A stretch of DNA of 64,000 nucleotides, from NCBI RefSeq assembly GCF_902497995.1, contig NZ_CABVII010000029.1:1-64000 (forward strand). The letters run 5' to 3'. Every line of letters starts with the position of its first letter. Within the stretch, counting starts at the first letter, position 1. The notes below the pieces were generated by a model. That model was given only the letters and a program-made list of their open reading frames with translations. It was not told the origin of the DNA and searched no databases. Source of the DNA: Pseudomonas fluorescens. GTDB taxonomy: Bacteria > Pseudomonadota > Gammaproteobacteria > Pseudomonadales > Pseudomonadaceae. Made by a program: the position numbers and the translations under genes. Shown here piece by piece: positions 26,809 through 35,497 of the stretch.

Positions 26809-28761
26809 TCAGTAGCCGTGCGACTCGCGGTACTTCTGGCACTTGTGGTACTCGATCCAGTCGACCACATCGTAAGGAAGGTAAAGCTGCTGCCTGGCGC
26901 GGGAGATCGCGATGTACACGGCACAGATCCGCTGATCGAACTCATAGGCATCCTTGAACTTCACATTGGTGAGCAGCTCGCGCGTCAGCAGGACCCGGTC
27001 GAACTCCATACCTCCCGCTGTTTCTGCCATCATTAGCGTGCAGCTATTGCCGGGACGGCCAATCAACCGGGTCACGCCAGCAACATTGAAGCCTTTCTCC
27101 AGCTTGTCCTCGACCCAGAGAAACGACTCATCGAACTGGTTGGCATCACGCACCTGTTGCCAGTCTGCCATCTCGCTAAAATACGGATGCAGCCCATCAG
27201 CGCTGTTCTCGGCACCATAGTATTCTGGTTTGAACAGCGCGATGGCTGAGGTCATGAAATGTTTAAGATCCGACTCCGCCTCTTTGTCCGGGAAACTGAA
27301 CGGACAGTTGGCATCTTGCAGCTCGATCATCCACTTCATCGTGTCCCAGCGGGACGCAGTCAGCACTACGCAGCCCTCCGGCGGCACGAAACCCTGCGGA
27401 TAGTGCTCAATACCGACGTCTGCATCACGAGCACCTTCGAAGGGGACCTTGCTCTTCTCCGAGTGCAGGTAGATCAACGGGTTGACCAGACGCTCGACAT
27501 TGCGGCCTGAGCGAACGGAGTAGCTAATATCGCTTTGCCGTACCCCACGCTTTCTTTTGACCATCTCGCCACTGGCCTGCTGATACTCATCACCTAGGGT
27601 AATCAATACCTGGCGCCCCCTCTCTATGATCTGTAGCAGCGATGCGGGAACATCCTGGCTTTCGTCAATGAGGACGTGCGTATAACGAGCAGGCACCACG
27701 CAGCCCGCCAGGCTTGCCCGCTTTATCAGCAATAATACTTCGAACCCGGTCCGACTGCCCCATGCCGGGTTTGCCTCAAGGTAAGACCACAGCCGGCTCG
27801 AATACTCAAGAAGTACCCTGGCATCCAGGTTGGTTAAGGCTTGCTTGAAATGGGGTAGATGCTTGGCCGCTAAGCTGTGATCCCTGGAGTGGCAATAGCG
27901 CTCAAGCACCCTAAGGCAGGCGTCAATTGTCGTCTGTGCATCTTGGCCACGAAAACCGAGGATATTCAGCTCCTGCGAGAGTGCCAGCTTGCTCGGCCCC
28001 CCGGCCGGCTTACTCGCGGGCCGAGGCTTGGGACCGTGCAATAGCGCTTTTGCAAAGGTCTCGAAAGTCGTGCCCGTCTTCCTGTCGCGCCCCCCACCCA
28101 TACGATTGCGAAGAGTCGCCAGTTTTTCAGGCGTGTATGCCAGAACCAACGTCCCTCCGGGTCGCAGACACTCCATCAAGGCACCTATCAGGTGGCTTTT
28201 ACCTATCCCCGCGTAACCTTGAACATGCAGATCTTCGTCCAGATTGGCGCGAAAGGTTCTGACCAGCTTGTCTTGTGCAGGAGTCAACCAGTGCTCGCGG
28301 TGCTTGGGCGTCACCATCTGCTGGCTGAACGGGTTGTTGCTCAAATGGTGGCGAACCTTGTACCCGACATCCCACTTGCCATCGGGTAGCAGGTAATCCC
28401 GCGTCGAAACTTCATCGGCTAGAAGAAAACGCAGATTCAAGCTTTTGATGACGTTTAGGCCGAAGTACAACTTCCGTGGATCGAACAGCCGCTGCGCCTC
28501 TGACAACAACCCTACAGCCGCTGACTGTCGGGAATCGACGGCCCACGCAATGAGTTTGGACAGAACGATCTCTGCCGCACCTGCATTGAGATCTTTTTCT
28601 GCCGCTTGAGCCAGATTCTGGATAACCAACATCGCCGCCAGCTCTGGATCCGTTAGGACGCCAAGCGCTTTTGCACCATCGGCAAGCAACAAGCCCGCAC
28701 AGGTTTCATCTGTAATGGGCAAGAACACAGGGCTAGATAAATCAAAATGTTCCGGATGCAT
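26809..28761 (-). CDS. UvrD/Rep-like superfamily 1 helicase
   Basis: About 650 residues. Walker A (GYAGIGKS, about 182-189), Walker B/motif II (VLIDESQD, about 364-371), motif III (LGDEYQQ) and motif VI (YIAISRARQQLYL) mark it as an SF1 helicase. The first 150 residues are a separate domain that I do not recognise. Start at the ATG four codons into the longer frame. It is the middle gene of a minus-strand trio and probably unwinds or senses DNA as part of a defence operon. UvrD-like helicases also occur in Gabija (GajB), but no GajA-type nuclease is present here. Confidence 0.88.
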   Translation of the reverse strand: MHPEHFDLSSPVFLPITDETCAGLLLADGAKALGVLTDPELAAMLVIQNLAQAAEKDLNAGAAEIVLSKLIAWAVDSRQSAAVGLLSEAQRLFDPRKLYFGLNVIKSLNLRFLLADEVSTRDYLLPDGKWDVGYKVRHHLSNNPFSQQMVTPKHREHWLTPAQDKLVRTFRANLDEDLHVQGYAGIGKSHLIGALMECLRPGGTLVLAYTPEKLATLRNRMGGGRDRKTGTTFETFAKALLHGPKPRPASKPAGGPSKLALSQELNILGFRGQDAQTTIDACLRVLERYCHSRDHSLAAKHLPHFKQALTNLDARVLLEYSSRLWSYLEANPAWGSRTGFEVLLLIKRASLAGCVVPARYTHVLIDESQDVPASLLQIIERGRQVLITLGDEYQQASGEMVKRKRGVRQSDISYSVRSGRNVERLVNPLIYLHSEKSKVPFEGARDADVGIEHYPQGFVPPEGCVVLTASRWDTMKWMIELQDANCPFSFPDKEAESDLKHFMTSAIALFKPEYYGAENSADGLHPYFSEMADWQQVRDANQFDESFLWVEDKLEKGFNVAGVTRLIGRPGNSCTLMMAETAGGMEFDRVLLTRELLTNVKFKDAYEFDQRICAVYIAISRARQQLYLPYDVVDWIEYHKCQKYRESHGY

Positions 28762-28796
28762 ATAAACTCGCAACTAGGGGAGGACACGCCACGGGG

Positions 28797-29147
28797 TCAA
28801 TCCTGGCCATACTCTTCATCAGTTTCGGGATCATCCGCCTCCCATGATGCCAGCTTATCAATGACGCGCGCGACGCCATCTCGGACCGGCAGGATACTGC
28901 GGACATCGTTGAACCAACCCAAATCGACCAACCTAGAGCGGACCAGTGGTATAGGCACACCGAGACTGGCACTCAAGTCCGCAAGGACCCTGTGGGCAGT
29001 GTCGATGTTGTATTGCTCATGGTCAACATAGATGACCCCATGCCCACGCCACTTGACGTCATAATGCACAAGTAGCGGCGCCAGATGCTCCGCCAGCGTT
29101 TCCTTTGCCATCCAGTAAGAAATCTCTTCACCGTTTGAGTCACTCAT
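28797..29147 (-). CDS. Hypothetical protein, first gene of the helicase operon
   Basis: 116 residues, acidic at the C-terminus (EADDPETDEEYGQD). GAGGATAG precedes the ATG. It lies 35 bases upstream of the helicase start, so the two are almost certainly one transcript. I do not recognise a domain. The segment LVHYDVKWRGHGVIYVDHEQYNIDTAHRVLADLS looks like a small alpha/beta fold. It could be a partner or immunity-type subunit of the helicase. Confidence 0.7.
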   Translation of the reverse strand: MSDSNGEEISYWMAKETLAEHLAPLLVHYDVKWRGHGVIYVDHEQYNIDTAHRVLADLSASLGVPIPLVRSRLVDLGWFNDVRSILPVRDGVARVIDKLASWEADDPETDEEYGQD

Positions 29148-29339
29148 AGCTATCCTCGTCGTTAACGCGAATCTGTATGCTCGCCATCACGATAGTCACT
29201 ACGATGGCCGCTACCCCTGCTTTTCATGTCCGCCGGCTCGCTTTGCGAGTCAGTAGCAGTCGGTGCTGACTGTCTGGCCGTAGGCCGTGGAAGTGCAATG
29301 TGTTTGCTTAGGTACCAAGTAGGGTTGCGGAGCTGGCTG

Positions 29340-29681
29340 CTAGTACTGATGGTTTTGTGAATTCAGCATCTGCACAAGACGTTGGCGCTTTTCCTTCTCG
29401 GCATTTGCTTGCAGATCTGTAGTGGTCTTGTCCAACTGCACACGACAGTTCACGTAAGCGTCTGAACCCGGCGTAGCACCGTAGGACTGGCACTGTGCAT
29501 CGTCTTTGGATGCTTGCAGTTCTTTCGCGGCTGCGAGGTTGTTCAAGTTCTCTTGTCTGTTCGCGTAGCCCTTGGTGTCAGGTGGGCAGTCGTCCCGTGC
29601 TATTCCCATCGAGCAGTCCAGCGGGTGGTTAGCACATCCAGCCAGCGCCAGCACTGCTACCGCTCCAATCCATACCTTCAT
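29340..29681 (-). CDS. Small outer-membrane-type lipoprotein
   Basis: 113 residues with a lipoprotein signal (VWIGAVAVLALAGCANH): the lipobox LAGC ends at Cys16. The mature part is about 98 residues, rich in Asn, Ala and Gln with a helix (LNNLAAAKELQASKDD), three more cysteines and a basic tail. An Asn follows Ala after the cysteine, so no Asp+2 retention signal is seen. It is the last gene before the right attachment site and may be unrelated to the helicase trio. Function unknown. Confidence 0.75.
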   Translation of the reverse strand: MKVWIGAVAVLALAGCANHPLDCSMGIARDDCPPDTKGYANRQENLNNLAAAKELQASKDDAQCQSYGATPGSDAYVNCRVQLDKTTTDLQANAEKEKRQRLVQMLNSQNHQY

Positions 29682-30079
29682 GCTGAATTCCTTGCGATTG
29701 ATCAGGGCATATTACCGGGTGTAGTGGCTGGCTGCCATTACGGTGCACGTTCGCTCTGGAGCGAGGTCTTGCCTTTGGTGTGATCACCAACGCATACCCC
29801 ATCCGCAACGTCTCCTGTTCACGTTCACGGCTGTACATGTCACTCAGGGTTCACCTAAGCCATTCGTATTCAACCTTCAACGTTGCCAGTTCAGTCGAGC
29901 TATGCCCGATGCATAACTATCAGCTTGGCGATGTTCTGGTGGGCCCTACGCAAGTCCCTCCGCGCCTCTAAAAGTCGGTGTCGCGGTGTTACAAATTGCG
30001 TACCAACCGCTGTTACAAATCCTTGGCAAAGGCCTGCTGACCTCGGTACGATTCCGCTACCTGATTCCTTGAAGAACAG
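29682..30079. other. Right-end noncoding region with integrase-type repeats
   Basis: 398 bases without a gene. GTTACAAAT occurs at 29988-29996 and 30012-30020 in the same orientation as near the left end, and CCTTGAAGAA at 30067-30076 lies next to the repeat boundary. This fits an attR with arm-type sites. Confidence 0.5.
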
Positions 30080-31027
30080 TCAATCGGCGAACAACATTTT
30101 CCGGCTCTCCCCCATCAACAGACCCTGATTCCGTTCTGTGACCGCGCGGATGTAATCCCACAACAAGGTGATCCGCTTGAGCTTGCGCAGGTCCTCGCGG
30201 CAGTACATCCAGAATTGTCGGGTGATCGTGATCTCTTGCGGCAACACTGGCAGCAAGCGCGAATCCTGAGCGGCCAGGAAGCACGGCAGAATCGCCAGTG
30301 ACCGTCCTTGCTGCGCCGCGACGAATTGCGCGATCACACTGGTGCTGCGCAAGTTGGCGCTGGCGCCGGGCAGCACGTTGGCCAGGTACAACAGCTCCGA
30401 GCTGAACGCCAGATCGTCGACATAACTGATGAATGAATGTTTACCCAGGTCTGCCGGGCGGCGGATCGGTGGGTGCTGGTCCAGATAGTCCTGGGTCGCA
30501 TAGAGCTGCAATCGGTAGTCGCAGAGTTTGCAGCAGACGTACGGGCCATGCTCGGGTCGCTCCAGGGCGATCACGATGTCGGCCTCGCGCTTGGACAGGC
30601 TGATGAAGTGCGGCAGTGGCAGGATGTCGACCGAGATCGCCGGGTAGGCGTCGACGAAATGGCTCAGTTGCGGGGTGATGAAAAAGCTGCCGAAACCTTC
30701 GGTGCAGCCCATGCGCACATGGCCGGATAACGCCACTCCAGATCCTGATACCTGCTCGCAGGCCATGTGCAAGGTGCTTTCTATCGACTCGGCGTAACCG
30801 AGCAGCCGTTGACCTTCGGCGGTCAGGACGAACCCGCTGGTTCGGGATTTCTCGAACAGCAAGGTGCCCAGCGCCGCTTCCAGCGAATTGATGCGCCGCG
30901 ACACGGTGGTGTAGTCCACCGCCAGGCGCTTGGCCGCGGTGCTGGCCTTGCGGGTGCGGGCGACTTCGAGGAAAAACTTGAGGTCATCCCAATTCAGCGA
31001 ACCTAAGGACGTGATGTTTTTTTGCAT
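30080..31027 (-). CDS. LysR-type regulator (island attachment gene)
   Basis: 315 residues: an N-terminal winged helix (LNWDDLKFFLEVARTRKASTAAKRLAVDYTTVSRRI) and a substrate-binding domain. Start at ATG 31027; upstream starts lie in the promoter region. It is divergent from mmsA-mmsB and so probably regulates them, as LysR regulators commonly do for the neighbouring divergent operon. Its last 44 codons (30082-30214) are supplied by the island's right attachment repeat, so the present protein is a chimera of chromosome and island, with no amino-acid change relative to the left repeat. Confidence 0.9.
   Translation of the reverse strand: MQKNITSLGSLNWDDLKFFLEVARTRKASTAAKRLAVDYTTVSRRINSLEAALGTLLFEKSRTSGFVLTAEGQRLLGYAESIESTLHMACEQVSGSGVALSGHVRMGCTEGFGSFFITPQLSHFVDAYPAISVDILPLPHFISLSKREADIVIALERPEHGPYVCCKLCDYRLQLYATQDYLDQHPPIRRPADLGKHSFISYVDDLAFSSELLYLANVLPGASANLRSTSVIAQFVAAQQGRSLAILPCFLAAQDSRLLPVLPQEITITRQFWMYCREDLRKLKRITLLWDYIRAVTERNQGLLMGESRKMLFAD
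30082..30214. repeat. Right attachment repeat (attR)
   Basis: 133 bases matching 9530-9662 except at two positions, both synonymous in LysR. The crossover must lie inside this stretch. Confidence 0.9.
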
Positions 31028-31189
31028 GATGGACCGGCTTTTATGTGCGTTCTTATTAGAAGTTTGCACATCTATACTCCAAAAACAGTCCGACAACCAA
31101 TTCGCGACACACGTCTTATCGCAAGGCGGCTGTTTCGCCTTGGCTCCCTCGATACTTCTCTAGATAACAACAACGTCCAGGAGACCAGC

Positions 31190-32716
31190 ATGAACGCATC
31201 GCTCACGCCAAACGACACTACCGTTCAAAAGGTCAAGCTGTTGATCGACGGCGAGTGGGTCGAATCCCAGACCACCGAATGGCACGACATCATCAACCCG
31301 GCCACCCAGCAAGTGCTGGCCAAGGTTCCGTTCGCCACCGCGCAGGAAGTGGACGCCGCGATCAGCGCCGCCCAACGCGCCTTCCAGACCTGGAAGCTGA
31401 CGCCGATCGGCGCGCGGATGCGCATCATGCTCAAGCTCCAGGCGCTGATTCGCGAGCACTCCAAGCGCATCGCCGTGGTGCTCAGCAACGAACAGGGCAA
31501 AACCATCGCCGACGCTGAAGGCGACATCTTCCGCGGTCTGGAAGTGGTCGAGCACGCCTGCTCCATCGGCAGCCTGCAAATGGGTGAGTTCGCCGAGAAC
31601 GTCGCCGGCGGCGTCGATACCTACACCCTGCGTCAGCCGATCGGCGTGTGCGCCGGCATCACCCCGTTCAACTTCCCGGCGATGATTCCGCTGTGGATGT
31701 TCCCGATGGCCATCGCCTGCGGCAACACCTTCGTCCTCAAGCCGTCCGAACAGGACCCGATGTCGACCATGCTGCTGGTGGAACTGGCGATCGAAGCCGG
31801 CGTGCCGGCGGGCGTGCTCAACGTCGTGCACGGTGGCAAGGACGTGGTGGATGCGCTGTGCACTCACAAGGATATCAAGGCTGTGTCCTTCGTCGGTTCG
31901 ACGGCCGTCGGTACTCACGTCTATGACCTGGCCGGCAAACACGGCAAGCGCGTGCAATCGATGATGGGCGCGAAGAACCACGCCGTGGTGCTGCCGGATG
32001 CCAATCGCGTACAAGCGCTCAATGCATTGGTCGGCGCCGGTTTTGGTGCCGCCGGTCAACGTTGCATGGCCACGTCTGTGGTGGTGTTGGTGGGCGCGGC
32101 CAAGCAATGGTTGCCCGACCTGAAAGCGCTGGCGCAGAAACTCACGGTGAATGCCGGCAGCGAGCCGGGCACTGACGTCGGCCCGGTGATTTCCAAAAAA
32201 GCCAAGGCGCGGATTCTCGATCTGATCGAAAGCGGCATCAAGGAAGGCGCCAAGCTTGAGCTGGACGGTCGCGACGTTACCGTTCCAGGTTTCGAGAAGG
32301 GCAACTTTGTCGGCCCGACCCTGTTCTCCGGTGTGACGCCCGAGATGCAGATCTACACCCAGGAAATCTTCGGCCCGGTGCTGGTGGTGCTGGAAGTCGA
32401 TACCCTCGATGAGGCCATCGCACTGGTCAATGCCAACCCGTTCGGCAACGGCACGGGGTTGTTCACCCAGAGCGGTGCGGCGGCGCGTAAATTCCAGACC
32501 GAAATCGACGTTGGCCAGGTCGGCATCAACATCCCGATTCCTGTGCCGGTGCCGTTCTTCAGCTTCACCGGTTCGCGCGGTTCCAAACTTGGCGACCTCG
32601 GCCCGTATGGCAAGCAAGTGGTGCAGTTCTACACTCAGACCAAGACCGTCACCAGTCGCTGGTTCGATGACGACAGCGTCAACGACGGTGTGAACACCAC
32701 CATCCACTTGCGTTAA
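31190..32716 (+). CDS. mmsA: Methylmalonate-semialdehyde dehydrogenase (CoA-acylating)
   Basis: 508 residues of the aldehyde dehydrogenase superfamily, MmsA/IolA type. Visible are the cofactor region ITPFNFPAMIPLWM, GSTAVG, the catalytic cysteine C292 in GQRCMATS and the C-terminal PVPVPFFSFTGSRGS. It converts methylmalonate semialdehyde (and malonate semialdehyde) to propionyl- (acetyl-) CoA in valine and inositol breakdown. The ATG at 31190 follows AGGAG. mmsB lies ten bases downstream in the same operon, which favours the valine role. Confidence 0.95.
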   Translation: MNASLTPNDTTVQKVKLLIDGEWVESQTTEWHDIINPATQQVLAKVPFATAQEVDAAISAAQRAFQTWKLTPIGARMRIMLKLQALIREHSKRIAVVLSNEQGKTIADAEGDIFRGLEVVEHACSIGSLQMGEFAENVAGGVDTYTLRQPIGVCAGITPFNFPAMIPLWMFPMAIACGNTFVLKPSEQDPMSTMLLVELAIEAGVPAGVLNVVHGGKDVVDALCTHKDIKAVSFVGSTAVGTHVYDLAGKHGKRVQSMMGAKNHAVVLPDANRVQALNALVGAGFGAAGQRCMATSVVVLVGAAKQWLPDLKALAQKLTVNAGSEPGTDVGPVISKKAKARILDLIESGIKEGAKLELDGRDVTVPGFEKGNFVGPTLFSGVTPEMQIYTQEIFGPVLVVLEVDTLDEAIALVNANPFGNGTGLFTQSGAAARKFQTEIDVGQVGINIPIPVPVPFFSFTGSRGSKLGDLGPYGKQVVQFYTQTKTVTSRWFDDDSVNDGVNTTIHLR

Positions 32717-32726
32717 GGAGCCGGAC

Positions 32727-33614
32727 ATGAAAATCGCTTTTATCGGTCTCGGCAACATGGGTGCGCCGATGGCGCGCAACCTGATCAAGGCTGGCCATTC
32801 GTTGCGGTTGGTCGACCTGAACAAAACCGTGCTGGCAGAGCTGGAGCAGTTGGGTGGCAGCATCAGCGCTTCGGCGCGTGAAGCGGCTCAAGACGCCGAA
32901 CTGGTGATCACCATGCTGCCTGCCGCGGTGCATGTGCGCAGCGTCTGGCTGGGTGAAGACGGCGTGCTGGCGGGTATCGCCACGGGCGTGCCGGCCGTGG
33001 ATTGCAGCACCATCGATCCGCAGACGGTCCGTGATGTGGCCGCAGCCGCCGCCAAACAAGGCGTGGCCATGGCCGATGCACCGGTCTCCGGCGGCACGGG
33101 CGGTGCCGCGGCCGGGACCCTGACCTTCATGGTGGGTGCCAGCCCTGAACTGTTCGCCACCCTGCAACCGGTGCTGGCGCAGATGGGCCGCAACATCGTC
33201 CATTGCGGCGAAGTCGGCACCGGGCAAATCGCCAAGATCTGCAACAACCTGCTGCTGGGGATTTCCATGGTCGGCGTCAGCGAAGCCATGGCGCTGGGCG
33301 AAGCGCTGGGGATCGACAGCACCGTACTGGCAGGCGTCATCAACAGCTCCACCGGACGTTGCTGGAGTTCGGAGATGTACAACCCGTGGCCGGGCATCGT
33401 CGAAACGGCACCGGCCTCGCGCGGCTATACCGGCGGTTTCGGTGCCGAACTGATGCTCAAGGATCTGGGACTGGCCACTGAAGCGGCACGTCAGGCCCAC
33501 CAACCGGTGGTGCTTGGCGCGGTGGCGCAGCAGTTGTATCAGGCGATGAGTCAGCGTGGGGAAGGGGGCAAGGACTTCTCGGCGATCATCAACAGCTATC
33601 GCAAACCCCAGTAA
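32727..33614 (+). CDS. mmsB: 3-hydroxyisobutyrate dehydrogenase
   Basis: 295 residues of the beta-hydroxyacid dehydrogenase family: nucleotide motif GLGNMG (7-12), substrate motif DAPVSGGTGGA (about 117-127), and catalytic lysine K170 in GQIAKICNN. It oxidises 3-hydroxyisobutyrate to methylmalonate semialdehyde, the substrate of MmsA, in the valine pathway. AAGGAG lies before the ATG. A strong terminator at 33756 follows after a REP palindrome. Confidence 0.95.
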   Translation: MKIAFIGLGNMGAPMARNLIKAGHSLRLVDLNKTVLAELEQLGGSISASAREAAQDAELVITMLPAAVHVRSVWLGEDGVLAGIATGVPAVDCSTIDPQTVRDVAAAAAKQGVAMADAPVSGGTGGAAAGTLTFMVGASPELFATLQPVLAQMGRNIVHCGEVGTGQIAKICNNLLLGISMVGVSEAMALGEALGIDSTVLAGVINSSTGRCWSSEMYNPWPGIVETAPASRGYTGGFGAELMLKDLGLATEAARQAHQPVVLGAVAQQLYQAMSQRGEGGKDFSAIINSYRKPQ

Positions 33615-33630
33615 AACCTGTGTAAACCAT

Positions 33631-33728
33631 GTGGGAGCGAGACCGGCTTGCCGGCGAAGGGGCCGAGACAGTCAACATTGATGTTGACTGATCCACCGCT
33701 TTCGCGAGCAAGCCGGTCTCGCTCCCAC
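33631..33728. repeat. Large REP-type inverted repeat
   Basis: 21-bp perfect arms, GTGGGAGCGAGACCGGCTTG at 33631-33650 with its complement ending at 33728. A second perfect dyad (CAGTCAACAT-TG-ATGTTGACTG, 33669-33690) lies near the middle. A cruciform or REP doublet after mmsB. Confidence 0.85.
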
Positions 33729-33755
33729 AGGTACAGCGTCCACCTACAGGTATTT

Positions 33756-33791
33756 ACCGGGAGATCACGTCGGGTGATCTCCCGGTTTTTT
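33756..33791 (+). terminator. Intrinsic terminator of mmsAB
   Basis: Perfect 13-bp arms ACCGGGAGATCAC and GTGATCTCCCGGT around five bases, followed by a T-run. It also lies just outside the stop of the convergent cupin gene. Confidence 0.93.
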
Positions 33792-33794
33792 ACA

Positions 33795-34139
33795 TCAGGC
33801 AAACACGAAATACTTGCGCACGGTCTCAACCACTTCCCACGTGCCTTTCATCCCCGGCTCGATGACGAAAATATCACCGGCGCGCAGATGGATCGGCTCC
33901 TTTCCCTCTGGGGTGATAATGCAGTACCCCTCGCGGAAATCGCAGTATTCCCACTTCACGTATTCCACGTACCACTTGCCCGGCGTGCAGATCCAGGTGC
34001 CCATGATCTTGCTGCCGTCTTCGCTGGTGTAGGCATTGAGGTTGACGGTGTGCGGGTCGCCTTCGAGTTTTTCCCATTTGCAGGCGTCGAGCACCGGCAG
34101 TGGGTGGGTGTCGCGAAGAACGGTAATGGATGCGATCAT
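33795..34139 (-). CDS. Cupin-domain protein (EutQ/DUF861-like)
   Basis: 114 residues from ATG 34139. Typical single-cupin features are seen: GTWICTPGKWYVEYVKWEYCDFREGYCIITPEGKEP and RAGDIFVIEPGMKGTWEV. Such small cupins bind a metal or small ligand and often sit beside catabolic genes. The longer frame to 34193 lacks a ribosome site. It stands alone between the mmsAB terminator and a LysR gene that is transcribed in the same direction 237 bases upstream. Substrate unknown. Confidence 0.85.
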   Translation of the reverse strand: MIASITVLRDTHPLPVLDACKWEKLEGDPHTVNLNAYTSEDGSKIMGTWICTPGKWYVEYVKWEYCDFREGYCIITPEGKEPIHLRAGDIFVIEPGMKGTWEVVETVRKYFVFA

Positions 34140-34376
34140 GTGGACTCCGGGTCTTGAGCTATAAGAAGTAGCGTTCGAGAGCTGAAGACGCACCCTATAG
34201 CGTCGGTTCGCCGGTCAGTTGTCTGGGGTCGACATCGAACTGTCCAGAAACGCGCCATACCCTCAAAGACTGTCCAGCGGGCAATCGATCCGGGCCTGCA
34301 GGAGACTGCCTGGGTCTGGCGCAAGTCCGCTTCCAGTGATTGAACCTGTTGATAGTCTTCACGCAGCGCCTGCCCC

Positions 34377-35261
34377 TCAGGGGAGAGTCAAGGCATGCAG
34401 CAAGGCCTTGGCGTAACCGGGCAACGCGGCAAAGTCCCGGGCGCAGAGCAGGAGCTTGCGCTGGGCCCAAGGTTCTTGCAGGGCCAGGCACTTGAAGGGC
34501 GTTTCGCTGGGCCAGCGTTCGACCGCCGCAAGGGGCACGATCGCCAACCCCGCGCCACGGGCGACCATGCGCATCACCCCGTCGAAGCCGTCGGCGCGGA
34601 TCCGGATCAGCAAGCGTACGCCTGCGTGCAGTGCCTGTTCTTCAAGGTATATCGCCAAGGCGCTATTGGCGTTCAGGCCGACGTAATCGTGGTGCATCGT
34701 GTCGCTGAAGCTCACGGATCCGGCGTCGGCCAAGGGATGATCGCGCGGCATGATCAGCACCAGTGGATCGTCGCGGAACGGGCGGGTCTGCAGGTCGTCT
34801 GTGTCTACGGCGTCGGACACGATACCGAGGTCTGCCGCGCCCTGGCGCAAGGCGTGGGTGATGCGGGTGCTGGGCAGTTCTTGCAGGTCGATGTCGAGGT
34901 TGGGGTGGCCGCGCAGGAAATCCGCAAGCAACTCAGGCAGGTACTCGGTGATCGCGGTGGTATTGCACAACAGGCGCACCTGGCCTTTGACGCCTTTGGC
35001 ATAGTCGGCCAGGTCCTGCTGCAGGCGTTCGGCTTGTTGCAGTAAAACGCGAGCGTGTTGCGCCAAGGCCTTGCCGGCGGGTGTGGGGGTGACACCGCGG
35101 CGACCGCGCTGCAGAAACTCGATCCCCAGCGAAGCTTCCATGGCGCGGATGCGTGCGCTGGCTGCTGCCAGGGATAGATGACTGCGGGCAGCGCCGGCGG
35201 TGATGTTGCCGCAGTCGAGGATGTTGAGGTAGAGGCGCAGGTCGGTGAGGTCGAAGTGCAT
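34377..35261 (-). CDS. LysR-type transcriptional regulator
   Basis: 294 residues: N-terminal helix-turn-helix (LRLYLNILDCGNITAGAARSHLSLAAASARI) and a substrate-binding domain with RLLCNTTAITEYLPELLADF. ATG 35261 is chosen; a longer frame runs into the REP repeat and is not plausible. It is divergent from the TauE/SafE exporter gene at 35498, which it probably controls. LysR plus TauE-type exporters are common for sulfonate or organic-acid efflux, but the ligand is not visible. Confidence 0.92.
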   Translation of the reverse strand: MHFDLTDLRLYLNILDCGNITAGAARSHLSLAAASARIRAMEASLGIEFLQRGRRGVTPTPAGKALAQHARVLLQQAERLQQDLADYAKGVKGQVRLLCNTTAITEYLPELLADFLRGHPNLDIDLQELPSTRITHALRQGAADLGIVSDAVDTDDLQTRPFRDDPLVLIMPRDHPLADAGSVSFSDTMHHDYVGLNANSALAIYLEEQALHAGVRLLIRIRADGFDGVMRMVARGAGLAIVPLAAVERWPSETPFKCLALQEPWAQRKLLLCARDFAALPGYAKALLHALTLP

Positions 35262-35293
35262 CTTTACAGCCTCTGGATGTTTGTTGTCTGGGC

Positions 35294-35401
35294 GGGCGCC
35301 TTCGCGGGCAAGCCTCGCTCCTACGGTGGATCTGCGTCGTACGCCACGTCTGTGGTCATGCGAATCCACTGTAGGAGCGAGGCTTGCCCGCGAAGGCGCC
35401 C
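35294..35401. repeat. REPIN: two REPs in inverted orientation
   Basis: Perfect 31-bp arms starting GGGCGCCTTCGCGGGCAAGC at 35294 and ending at 35401, with a 46-base spacer. The core matches the genus REP sequence (GGGCAAGC-CGCTCC). It sits in the LysR/TauE intergenic space. Confidence 0.9.
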
Positions 35402-35497
35402 GCAGCCGCACCGAAAATTCAAGCCTCTTTTAAAGCAAGAGGCAGCCTCAGTATATGACAGATTTCCAAGCGGCCAATTAAGGCTGACGATTGCCTC

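Larger units (their letters stand above)
9530..30214. mobile_element. Genomic island integrated in a LysR 3' end
   Basis: A 133-bp direct repeat (9530-9662 and 30082-30214, two mismatches) bounds about 20.7 kb. The repeat is the last 44 codons of the LysR gene at 30080-31027. The left copy is a stranded LysR tail beside recD, while the right copy completes the intact gene. A tyrosine integrase starts 46 bases inside the left repeat. Genes inside use more A and T than the flanking recBCD and mms genes and include phage-type regulators, serine recombinases and defence-like genes. No tail, capsid or conjugation genes were seen, so it reads as an integrative island or satellite, not a complete prophage or ICE. 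Confidence 0.9.

Noticed and set aside
9530..30214. Complete prophage
   Set aside because: No terminase, capsid, portal, tail or lysis genes were seen; only regulators, a ClpP-like protease and an integrase are phage-like.
31160..32863. Minus-strand open frame of 567 codons
   Set aside because: Antisense of mmsA with low-complexity His/Gln/Arg-rich translation and no recognisable domain.
35294..35401. Terminal inverted repeats of an insertion sequence
   Set aside because: Only 46 bases lie between the arms and the core matches genus REP elements; it is a REPIN.
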